NCBI GenBank assembly: GCA_900552395.1
Contig: URZJ01000031.1
Span: 1-13,494 of the forward strand
Length of the DNA: 13,494 nt
Direction of reading: 5' to 3'
Origin: an uncultured Collinsella sp.
Lineage (GTDB): Bacteria > Actinomycetota > Coriobacteriia > Coriobacteriales > Coriobacteriaceae
The translations under genes and the position numbers were made by a program. The notes beneath the pieces are model-generated. The model searched no databases and was not told where the DNA came from. It worked only from the letters and a program-made list of their open reading frames with translations. Positions 6,141 to 13,492 of the stretch are shown in pieces; positions within the stretch are counted from its first letter, which is position 1, and each line of letters starts with the position of its first letter.

Positions 6141-9100
6141 ATGGCGAACACCCAGAACTATATTAACCACCTGCTGCAGAACACCGGCATCACGCCGGCA
6201 TGCAGCGAAGAAGAGCGCTTGGCTGCCGAGGATATCGCTCAGATCTTCCGCAACCACGGCTTTGATCCCGAGGTTCAGGAGTTCAATGCCCCGGCGCCCA
6301 GCAGGTTGGCATTTGCCGTTACCGGTATTCTTGCGTTTGCCGGCGCCCTGCTGATGGGCATCGGCGGCGGCATCGGCTTGGTCGGCACCTTGCTGGCCAT
6401 TGTCGGCGCCGTTCTTTACGTGCTCGAGCGCACGGGCCACCCCGTGGTTTCACGCCTGGGCAAGACGGGCGTGAGCCAAAATGTCATCGCCTACCACAAG
6501 GCCTCGGGCCCGCTCGCGTCTCCGCGCAACCGCCCGGTGGTCGTTGTCGCACACTACGACTCTCCCCGTGCCGAGCTGCTCGCCCGCGTGCCCTATGCTT
6601 CGTATCGTGCGCTCATCGCCAAGCTGTTGCCCGTTGCCACGGTTGCCCCTGCTGCCGTTGCCATCTTGCGTATCCTGCCGCTCCCCGGCGCGCTCAAGGT
6701 TCTGCTGTGGATTGTCGCGATCCTCGCTTCCCTCGTTGCGCTCGCCAACGCGGCAAACATCATTTCTAACCGCTACATTCTTCCCTATACGTCCGGCGCG
6801 GTGTGCAACAAGTCTTCTGTCGCCGCTATGCTCGGCGTTATGGACAACGTTGCTCCCTTCCAGGGCGAAAACGAGTTTCCCGACGATGTTCCGTTCGATA
6901 CCTATTTTGGGGAGCAGAAGCGTCGTGCCGAGGAGATGGCGCGCGCAGCAGCGGAGTATGCCGCGGCCCAACAGCAAAACGACTACGGCAACACCATCGA
7001 GTATGAAGAGCCTACCTACGCCGAGGATGAGTTCGGTCAGCCGATTGCTCCCGACGCTCAGGCCGAGCCCGAACAGGGTGAGGATTTCGACGAGCAGATC
7101 GAGGGCTTTGAGGGTGCGTCTGCCGACGAGACGCTGATTGGCGCCATTGTGCCCGAGGATCAGAATCAGGCTGTCCAGGCCGAAGAGTTCAATGACGAGG
7201 TTTCCGCTGCCGAGCCGGCGGAGGAGCCTGTCGTGGCCGAGCCCGAGCCCAAGCTCTATCGCAATGCCGCCGGCAACATCCGCTTTGGTTCGGATGCCAT
7301 CCGTGCGCTCGGGATGCTTCCCGAGTCCTGCACGCTCGATTACGAGGAGGGCGAGGAGCCGACGTTTGAGCCCGAGCCTGCCCCCGTCGTGACTGCACCT
7401 GCGCCCGCCGTCACCGTGGATGATGAGTCTGCCGCGGTTACCGCTGCCGTTGCCGAGCTTGAGGCGGTGTCCGCGATCGATCCCGCGGCAGGACTGGACA
7501 TTTTGGCCCCCGCCGCGCCGGCGCAAGACGTTGCGGACGAGTCTGACGACGATTACGTTGAACAGCCGAGGCGCGTGTCTTACGAGAGCGATACTGATTT
7601 CTCGGCCGAGATTCCCGCGGCAACGCCCCATGCCGATATTGCATCCGCGTTCTCTTCGATTGGCACCAGTGCTTCCAACTTCTTTAAGGGTGCGCTTGCA
7701 AAGGGCAAGAAATTTGTCGACGATTTCGAGGAGAAGCGCGCTGCCGCACGCGAGGCTGCCGAGCAGGAGGCTATCGCTCAGCAGCAGGCAGCCGAGGCGG
7801 CACGTGAGCGCGCGGCGCAAGAGTTCGAGCAGAACGAGGCTATGCAGTCCGTGCCCGTCGACGCTGCCGAAGCTACGACGTCCTTTGAGTCCCAGCAACC
7901 GGCGTCCGCGGATGTTGCTGAGGCGACGACGTCTTTCGAGGCTCAGCAGCATGTCGATAGCACCATGTCGTTTGATGCCGCGCAGTTCGATTCCACGATA
8001 ACGTTTGAAAAGCAAGGCACCGCGATTGCCGAGCCCCTTCCTGTTTCCGATGAGCAGGGCGACGCGGTAGACGATGACGAGCCCATTGATGCTGCCGAAA
8101 TTCAGGATGCTGCCAAGGACGAGTCCGTCGAGGCCAACTCTGACGAAGAGCAATACGCGGCAGCCGATCAAGGTGATTCAACCGAGGTCGAGCAGGAGGA
8201 AGTGCCTGCGGTTTCCGAGACTCCCGAGACGGATGAGTCGAGGCCTTACTCCACGCAGATTTTCACCATGCCGACCCCGAGTGGTTCCGGTGCCACGGTT
8301 GCCAATGTCGCTCCCACCCAGGACGAAACGGTCGATTCCCTTATGGCCCAGATTTCCTCCCAAGCATCGCCGCGTCCGCAGATGAATGTTCCCGATCCGG
8401 CGTCGGCACCGTCGCCTGCACCCTCCTCGTCTCCGCTGGCTTCGGTCCCCGATCCGTCGCTGCCGTCGATGAAGCAGACAAACGTTGCGTCTCGCACGTC
8501 GCTGTTCGACCTTCCCGATCCCTCCGCACAGGTCAACGACCCCTTTGCTACCGCCCAGGGTCCCGAACCCACATCGGCACCCGTTGCGCCTCCTATGCCC
8601 GTTGCGTCGGGCGCACAGCCGATCGAGACCATTTCGGCTCCCGCCCCTGCGGCACCCAAGTCTCGCAAGCGCGGCCTGGACGGCCTGTTCGGTCGTAAAA
8701 AGAAAAACGAACAGGACAGCATGAGTGACTGGCTGGGCGTCGAAGACGATTACGATGCCAAGAAGTCCGGTCGCGGCATCGGTTCGTGGGATAATTTCGA
8801 GGACGATAACGATGGCTGGAAGGGCGGCGCTACGTCTTCCAACGGCGCTTCTTCCGAAGATATGCTCTCGGCTGTCGCCTCTATGGGCGACGATGAGCTG
8901 CTCGGTCACGATATCTGGTTTGTGGCAACGGGCGCCTCGGATTGTGATGGCGCCGGTATGAAGGCCTTCTTGGCTTCGCATCGCGATAAGCTCCGCGGCG
9001 TCTTCTTCATCAATCTTGAATCCGTCGGTGCCGGTAGGCTTTCGGTGGTGACGGTTGAGGGCGAACAGCAGCTGCTCAAGGGCGATCGCCGCATCATGAA

Positions 9101-9338
9101 CCTGGTCAGCAAGGTGTGCAAGTCGTTCCATGTCGATTGTGGCGCGCTCGAGATGCCCTATGCCAAGACCGATGCCTACGCCGCGCTCGAGGCGAGCCGC
9201 CGAGCCCTCACCATCGCCGGCGTGGACGGCACGCGTCTGGCTTGCGCTCGTACCGAGGACGACCTGCCCCACAATGTCAACCCGACGAACATTGCCACGG
9301 TATCCGAGGTCGTGACCGAGGTTATCCGCCGTTCGTAG
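6141..9338 (+). CDS. M28-family peptidase-like membrane protein with a ~670-residue acidic low-complexity insertion
   Basis: From ATG 6141 the protein has 1065 residues. GGAG at 6132-6135 sets this start; the frame stays open upstream to an ATG at 5991, but those 50 codons have no ribosome binding site. Residues 1-50 resemble the N-terminus of M28 peptidases. Two hydrophobic helices lie at about 56-93, AHYDS at 137-141, and two more helices at about 162-207. GAVCNKSSV (219-227) stands where M28 enzymes have 'GANDNASGV'. Then come about 670 residues rich in Glu, Asp, Ala, Pro, Ser and Thr, including a charged helix (about 513-570) and repeated T-x-S-F-E motifs. The M28 fold resumes at about 915 with WFVATGASD, NLESVGAG (958-965) and PHNVNPTN (1043-1050). 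The bridging Asp (now C222) and catalytic Glu (now S933) are missing, so it may be an altered or dead enzyme. It is likely cotranscribed with the small gene that follows. Confidence 0.75.
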   Translation: MANTQNYINHLLQNTGITPACSEEERLAAEDIAQIFRNHGFDPEVQEFNAPAPSRLAFAVTGILAFAGALLMGIGGGIGLVGTLLAIVGAVLYVLERTGHPVVSRLGKTGVSQNVIAYHKASGPLASPRNRPVVVVAHYDSPRAELLARVPYASYRALIAKLLPVATVAPAAVAILRILPLPGALKVLLWIVAILASLVALANAANIISNRYILPYTSGAVCNKSSVAAMLGVMDNVAPFQGENEFPDDVPFDTYFGEQKRRAEEMARAAAEYAAAQQQNDYGNTIEYEEPTYAEDEFGQPIAPDAQAEPEQGEDFDEQIEGFEGASADETLIGAIVPEDQNQAVQAEEFNDEVSAAEPAEEPVVAEPEPKLYRNAAGNIRFGSDAIRALGMLPESCTLDYEEGEEPTFEPEPAPVVTAPAPAVTVDDESAAVTAAVAELEAVSAIDPAAGLDILAPAAPAQDVADESDDDYVEQPRRVSYESDTDFSAEIPAATPHADIASAFSSIGTSASNFFKGALAKGKKFVDDFEEKRAAAREAAEQEAIAQQQAAEAARERAAQEFEQNEAMQSVPVDAAEATTSFESQQPASADVAEATTSFEAQQHVDSTMSFDAAQFDSTITFEKQGTAIAEPLPVSDEQGDAVDDDEPIDAAEIQDAAKDESVEANSDEEQYAAADQGDSTEVEQEEVPAVSETPETDESRPYSTQIFTMPTPSGSGATVANVAPTQDETVDSLMAQISSQASPRPQMNVPDPASAPSPAPSSSPLASVPDPSLPSMKQTNVASRTSLFDLPDPSAQVNDPFATAQGPEPTSAPVAPPMPVASGAQPIETISAPAPAAPKSRKRGLDGLFGRKKKNEQDSMSDWLGVEDDYDAKKSGRGIGSWDNFEDDNDGWKGGATSSNGASSEDMLSAVASMGDDELLGHDIWFVATGASDCDGAGMKAFLASHRDKLRGVFFINLESVGAGRLSVVTVEGEQQLLKGDRRIMNLVSKVCKSFHVDCGALEMPYAKTDAYAALEASRRALTIAGVDGTRLACARTEDDLPHNVNPTNIATVSEVVTEVIRRS

Positions 9339-9359
9339 ACGGAGCTCTAAGGAGTCAAC

Positions 9360-9578
9360 GTGTTTTCGTATATTAAGCGCCATTGGCCTGTCTACGTGAT
9401 TTTGACCTTGATTGCCATTGCGTTGGGGTTTGGAGCCGCCTATATCGTGGGCGCGAAGGGCTCGACCCCCGCCTCCGCAATCAGCGAAGAGGTGGAGCAA
9501 GAACAGAGCACGGGTGCCGATGGGATTCCTGAGTCCGAGCAAGCAATCGTTGATGGTGGATCTTCGTCTGCAGAGTAG
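9360..9578 (+). CDS. Small single-pass membrane protein (72 aa), unknown function
   Basis: This gene starts with GTG and is preceded by AAGGAG at 9349-9354, five bases upstream, which fixes the start. It lies 21 bases after the M28-like gene and is probably in the same transcript. The protein begins VFSYIKRHWP, followed by one hydrophobic helix (about 9-31, VYVILTLIAIALGFGAAYIV), and then an acidic, Ser/Glu/Gln-rich tail of about 40 residues. The short basic N-terminus and long tail suggest a membrane anchor with the tail outside, though orientation is inferred. I do not recognise a family. The strong ribosome binding site, clean hydrophobic segment and terminator just downstream support a real gene. 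Its acidic tail resembles in composition the insertion of its neighbour, so the two could act together at the membrane. Confidence 0.72.
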   Translation: MFSYIKRHWPVYVILTLIAIALGFGAAYIVGAKGSTPASAISEEVEQEQSTGADGIPESEQAIVDGGSSSAE

Positions 9579-9599
9579 ATACGGCGATTTAAATGATTG

Positions 9600-9638
9600 A
9601 AAGCGGGCGAGCCGGGGGACTGGCTCCCCCCGCTTTTT
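9600..9638 (+). terminator. Intrinsic terminator between the convergent M28-like unit and the adhesin gene
   Basis: AAAGCGGG (9600-9607) and AGCC (9610-9613) pair with GGCT (9621-9624) and CCCGCTTT (9629-9636) around an 8-base loop, with a small internal loop. A run of five T follows the GC stem. It ends the plus-strand transcript well. On the minus strand the run is only three T after the stem, so it may be a weaker terminator for the adhesin gene, whose stop codon lies 8 bases beyond it. Confidence 0.82.
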
Positions 9639-9645
9639 CATCGCG

Positions 9646-12600
9646 CTAGCGCTTCTTTGGGATTGACCTAAGGCGAGCGAACCATAGGGCTGCGGCACCC
9701 GAGGTCAGGAGCGCGGTGATGCAAGCGGCGATGGGGGCTGATCCTGTTGCCGGTAGGTCCTGCGGTAGGGTACAGCGTTGAATGACACTGTCCTCGTCAT
9801 GTGACTCAAGTTTATCGCCGCCGCCGTTGCGGCAAAGATCGACGCGTGCGCTGTTGGTGAGTGCAGTTTGGGGTGTGTAAGCCGACGTTGCCTGCATGTG
9901 CACGACTGCGCCCCGAGCGCCTGTGCCAAGGATTGCTTTGGCATCGTCAAGGTCGTCGTGCTCATCTTTGAGATCATCACGGGTCCAAGAATCCGCATCG
10001 CTTCGAGTCGTAAAGTCGGCGGCTACCGCACCGTATTCAATGCGAATGCCCGTCACGACGGTATTGGATGCAAGGTCGAGTTCTTTCGCCTCGAGTGTGG
10101 CGGATTCCGTGGTCGAGACATCCGCCTTCCAGAGGTGCCAGCCGTCGTAATCGACGAGGCGGCAATCTTCACCCAGACTCTCTTTTACTTCGTCGGACTC
10201 AAGCCAAGGATTTTCGTGCCCATCGTCAAGCGTCGCGTTTGCCGGCTCATCGACGTCTGTCGAGTCCAACGGCGTCGTGCGATACCACACGTTGCACAGA
10301 CCGTTGAGGTCGCCGATGGCGACGGGGGTTTCGATTGAGACGAATCTCGCCGTATCGTCCTCGGCACACTCAAGATCATCGGTAATTGTGAACTCATCAA
10401 CCCAGGTAGCTGAATCGTTTCGAGCGTCGATGGTATAGGAGAAAAGACCGTCCGTATTGGTTTGCGTTGCGGCGCGATTTTTACCATCGCCGTTGGCCAG
10501 CAGACCCTTCCCGATAGGTTGGACAAGCTCCTGACGCTTGTCGACCTGTCCTTTGATCTCGATGGGCGCATCCTTCATCGCGACGGATTGGACTTCTCCC
10601 GTATCCTTTATTTCAAACGTTATCTCCTCGGCAAGGTCATAGGTCCGCGGAGACATCATTTCGCGCAACGAGTAGGTGCCGGGTGCAAGATGTTCGACGC
10701 GGTGCAGCTTGTCGGATGAGGTCCAGGAGTCTATTTCGGTTTTATCGGGACCATATAAGGTGAGTTGTGCGCCTTTCACTTCCTGCTCTCCGCTTGCATC
10801 GACCTTGGAGATATCAACCTTGGTGTAATTGTCGGATACGTTAAGCCGTGCTTCTACAACGGGTGTTTTCTGGTCGGCATAAGCGAGGTCTACGATATGG
10901 GGCGTCCGGTCGAGTAAGAAGCCTGCCGGCGCTTGAGTCTCGACAACCTCGTAGCGTGCGGTGCCAGATCCCAGCGGGAGGTCGTCCGCGCGTGCTTCTC
11001 CAGTTTCATCCGTTGTGACGGTAGCGACAGTCTCACCGTCGAGCGCGGCAATGCTACCGTCGGGGCGCACGATATCACCCGAGGCACGGATCTCAAAGAT
11101 GGCGCCCGCGAGGCTGCTGCCGTCTACGACATCGGTTTTAACGATCCTGATGTTTCCGGTCGCGGCGTGGTCATAATACGAGGCGATTGCAACGGGCGTT
11201 AGGTTCATGTCGGCGGGTATGTTTACCTCGATCTCTTTGCCGACAAGATAGGGCTCTTTGGCCGAGGTTTCGCGTACATAATAGGTGCCCGGCACGAGCG
11301 ATTCGGGCAGTGTGACGGTCCCGGTCGCGTCAGTCGTAAAGGTGTCCATTACGTTATGTGCTGGATGCCAGCAAGTTTGTGAGACAGGTTTGTGATTGCT
11401 GTCGAGGAGTTGGAAGGTGAATCCGGCTAGGGGAACAGAAGCGCCTGTTTGGGCATCGCGTTTTACAATCTGGAGATGCGTCGACAGAGCGTGGTTGTCC
11501 ACGATATATTGAAGCTCGGCGCCGTTGGAAATCTGATTGGCCTCGACGGTCCATTCCCCTGCACGTTTAAAACCCTCTGGGACGGTTTCCGGAACCTCAC
11601 GAACGGTGTAGCCGGCGCGGTCGTATGGGATGGCTCCGTGGACACCGGCGGGTCGCTTGCCTGCGCCAAACCATGCTTCGGGCTGATCTTTGGTGGAGGC
11701 AAAGCCATAGATGTTTGTGGTCAGTGTGCCAACAACCTGCTGAGAGCTGTTACTGACAACCTCAAAGACAACATCTCCTGCCGGCTGCTCCAGGCCGGAT
11801 CGATCGCTATTGCCGTAGTCCTTGAATTTTGAAATCTCAAGGTCAAACGCAATGGGGATATCGGAAACGCGAGATTCGATCTCGACCACGCCTGAATCGC
11901 CGAGTTGGTCGGCTCCAACGGTGTAAGACCAACTGTCACCGGAGGGCAAATAGCCCTCGGGCGCCTTCGATTCATAGATGGTAAAGGTTCCCAGGGGGAC
12001 ATCGGTGAGGGTAGCTCGACCGCTTTCATCGGTCCTGAGAGTTTGTGTCCATCCAGGGGTTGATTGCGATACGCACACGAATTCTGCTCCTGCGAGCGAA
12101 GCCCCAACTTGGGGGCCTGCATTCGTTGCGGCGTCGAGCTTTACAATGCGCAAGGTAATGGTGCCGGGTTGTTCATCAATGGTGACGTATCCGCCGTTAT
12201 CCGTCGTGGTAAAGGCAATGTGATCGTGCCGGGGGATATAACCAGCTGGCGCTGTTGTCTCAACTAGGTAGTATGCCGTGTTGGGTAGGAGTGTTGCCTG
12301 CGCTCGACCGTTGCTGTCCATCTGGACGGTGCCGACACGCGCGCCGCTGGCGCTCTCAAAAACATCGAATGTTGCCCCGGTAAACTGATAGGTATTGTTT
12401 CCGCTGGTAATAACAGTGTTCGCAGACTGCTTTTGGAAGGAAACAGAGACCGCCGGCAGTACATAGAGCATGTCTTGACGTCTGCTGCCGCCCGATACGG
12501 TTCCTAGATAGCGCCGCGCGCGGTGCGGAGCGGCTTTGATGCTTCCTGATTTTGCGCTGTCGTGGAGCCACCGCGCAGCCGCCACGACTTCATTGTCGGC

Positions 12601-13077
12601 GGTAAAGTGCCCGCTCTTGGTTTTGCCCTGAGCGGTCGTGTAGGAGTAGGTGCCGTCGACATGGGTAGTGCCGTTGAGCATCCATACGGCAAGCTGGGTG
12701 GCGGCGCGGGCGCGATCGGGTGAAAGATGGTAACCGCCAAACGACGTGGCGGTAGGATATCCGTGACAAACGATTGCTGCGAACTCGTCGTCGAGCCACA
12801 CCCAGCCTTGATCAAAGGTGAGCCATGGGCCGCCCGGTTTGGTGGGGCCGGGACGCTCCTGGTTCATGCAGTAGGCAATCGAGGCGTCTTGAGCTTCATA
12901 CTTGCCGATGAAGAAGGGCCCACAATCATCGCTAATAGTGCGGAAGCCGAGCTGGTCGTAGCCATCGACGGCAAATGCGGCTCCCGGTGCCAGGCAGCCG
13001 AAAAGCAGGAAGAGGAGCAGGAGCAGCGGACCTGTTGCGATTGCGCTGTGGACAGAGTGCGTGGATGCGTTGGACAT
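9646..13077 (-). CDS. LPXTG-anchored thioester (TQXA) adhesin with Cna_B/SpaA repeats
   Basis: This 1143-residue surface protein starts with a signal peptide (about 1-36, hydrophobic core then AFA-VDG). Its N-terminal domain carries a Cys in IAYC (C70) and Gln in TQLAVW (127-132), the pair that forms the internal thioester of TQXA/TED adhesins and can bind host proteins covalently. Six Cna_B/SpaA-like domains follow, recognised by Lys in strand one and Glu near the end: K216/E273, K313/E369, K417/E494, K539/E603, K647/E713 and K758/E806. Such pairs form isopeptide bonds. Residues about 838-1085 are a further stalk region that I cannot assign. The C-terminus has LPATG (1108-1112), a hydrophobic helix and the basic tail RLRSIPKKR, a sortase sorting signal. 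AAGGAG (complement of 13083-13088) sets the ATG. No YPKN-like pilin motif, sortase or partner pilin is seen, so a monomeric adhesin or pilus tip is more likely than a shaft pilin. Confidence 0.9.
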   Translation of the reverse strand: MSNASTHSVHSAIATGPLLLLLFLLFGCLAPGAAFAVDGYDQLGFRTISDDCGPFFIGKYEAQDASIAYCMNQERPGPTKPGGPWLTFDQGWVWLDDEFAAIVCHGYPTATSFGGYHLSPDRARAATQLAVWMLNGTTHVDGTYSYTTAQGKTKSGHFTADNEVVAAARWLHDSAKSGSIKAAPHRARRYLGTVSGGSRRQDMLYVLPAVSVSFQKQSANTVITSGNNTYQFTGATFDVFESASGARVGTVQMDSNGRAQATLLPNTAYYLVETTAPAGYIPRHDHIAFTTTDNGGYVTIDEQPGTITLRIVKLDAATNAGPQVGASLAGAEFVCVSQSTPGWTQTLRTDESGRATLTDVPLGTFTIYESKAPEGYLPSGDSWSYTVGADQLGDSGVVEIESRVSDIPIAFDLEISKFKDYGNSDRSGLEQPAGDVVFEVVSNSSQQVVGTLTTNIYGFASTKDQPEAWFGAGKRPAGVHGAIPYDRAGYTVREVPETVPEGFKRAGEWTVEANQISNGAELQYIVDNHALSTHLQIVKRDAQTGASVPLAGFTFQLLDSNHKPVSQTCWHPAHNVMDTFTTDATGTVTLPESLVPGTYYVRETSAKEPYLVGKEIEVNIPADMNLTPVAIASYYDHAATGNIRIVKTDVVDGSSLAGAIFEIRASGDIVRPDGSIAALDGETVATVTTDETGEARADDLPLGSGTARYEVVETQAPAGFLLDRTPHIVDLAYADQKTPVVEARLNVSDNYTKVDISKVDASGEQEVKGAQLTLYGPDKTEIDSWTSSDKLHRVEHLAPGTYSLREMMSPRTYDLAEEITFEIKDTGEVQSVAMKDAPIEIKGQVDKRQELVQPIGKGLLANGDGKNRAATQTNTDGLFSYTIDARNDSATWVDEFTITDDLECAEDDTARFVSIETPVAIGDLNGLCNVWYRTTPLDSTDVDEPANATLDDGHENPWLESDEVKESLGEDCRLVDYDGWHLWKADVSTTESATLEAKELDLASNTVVTGIRIEYGAVAADFTTRSDADSWTRDDLKDEHDDLDDAKAILGTGARGAVVHMQATSAYTPQTALTNSARVDLCRNGGGDKLESHDEDSVIQRCTLPQDLPATGSAPIAACITALLTSGAAALWFARLRSIPKKR

Positions 13078-13331
13078 GGCTGCTCCTTATCCCTCGTGCG
13101 CCGCACGGGGAGGCTGCGACGCGTAGGATGAGGCTACCCCCGAGGTTCATGCGGGTAAGTACCGGAGCCTGACCAAAAGCTTGCCCAATTCCTGACAAAT
13201 TGAGCTCAAATACAACAATCAGGCAAAAGCGCAGGTAGAAGATAAGGAGAACAGGAGGCCAAAGGTCCTCATCTCCACAATTGATGCGATTTTCAAACGA
13301 ATCTCCACAGCTAAAACAAGCATCGCCACCC
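13078..13331. other. AT-richer spacer between the adhesin gene and tRNA-Gly
   Basis: No gene is supported here. The spacer must hold the adhesin promoter on the minus strand, but I find no convincing -35/-10 pair. TTGTCA on the minus strand (complement of 13193-13198) is a possible -35 without a good -10. ATCTCCACA occurs at 13271-13279 and again at 13301-13309, 30 bases apart. By eye the stretch is richer in A and T than the flanking genes. Confidence 0.5.
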
Positions 13332-13361
13332 TTGTATCGAACAAGACAACCGCGTTATACT
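13332..13361 (+). promoter_or_regulatory. Promoter of the tRNA-Gly gene
   Basis: TTGTAT (13332-13337) and TATACT (13356-13361) are separated by 18 bases, a good sigma-70-type match. The -10 ends 13 bases before the mature tRNA, giving a very short leader as is common for tRNA genes. Confidence 0.65.
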
Positions 13362-13374
13362 AGCCAACACATAA

Positions 13375-13449
13375 GCGGGCATCGCCAAGTGGTAAGGCAT
13401 CAGCTTCCCAAGCTGACACTCGCGGGTTCGAGTCCCGTTGCCCGCTCCA
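13375..13449 (+). tRNA. tRNA-Gly (anticodon CCC)
   Basis: The sequence folds into a complete cloverleaf. The acceptor stem is GCGGGCA with TGCCCGC, the D stem GCC/GGC, the anticodon stem TCAGC/GCTGA with loop TTCCCAA, and the T stem GCGGG/CCCGT with loop TTCGAGT. The anticodon CCC is at 13407-13409 and reads glycine codon GGG. The discriminator base is T, as expected for bacterial tRNA-Gly, and the terminal CCA is encoded (13447-13449). Confidence 0.96.
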
Positions 13450-13459
13450 TTCGAATTTC

Positions 13460-13492
13460 AGGCACGGTAACGTTTCGTTACTGTGCCTTTTT
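13460..13492 (+). terminator. Intrinsic terminator of tRNA-Gly
   Basis: AGGCACGGTAAC (13460-13471) pairs with GTTACTGTGCCT (13477-13488) over 12 base pairs with one G-T wobble, around the loop GTTTC. A T tract follows directly (13488-13492). It begins 10 bases after the tRNA CCA end, so the tRNA is a single-gene transcript. Confidence 0.9.

Noticed and set aside
7200..8700. CRISPR array or DNA tandem repeat in the low-complexity part of the M28-like gene
   Set aside because: Similarity is at the protein level in acidic codons; there is no regular repeat-spacer pattern and the reading frame is unbroken.
6450..9698. Two long minus-strand open frames (573 and 506 residues, 6450-8171 and 8178-9698) opposite the M28-like gene
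   Set aside because: They lie wholly antisense to a gene with clear family motifs, show Leu/Arg/Gly-rich non-domain sequence, and stay open only because TTA, CTA and TCA codons are rare on the sense strand.
13375..13449. Integration (att) site at the tRNA-Gly 3' end
   Set aside because: I find no second copy of the tRNA 3' end and no integrase gene in the window.
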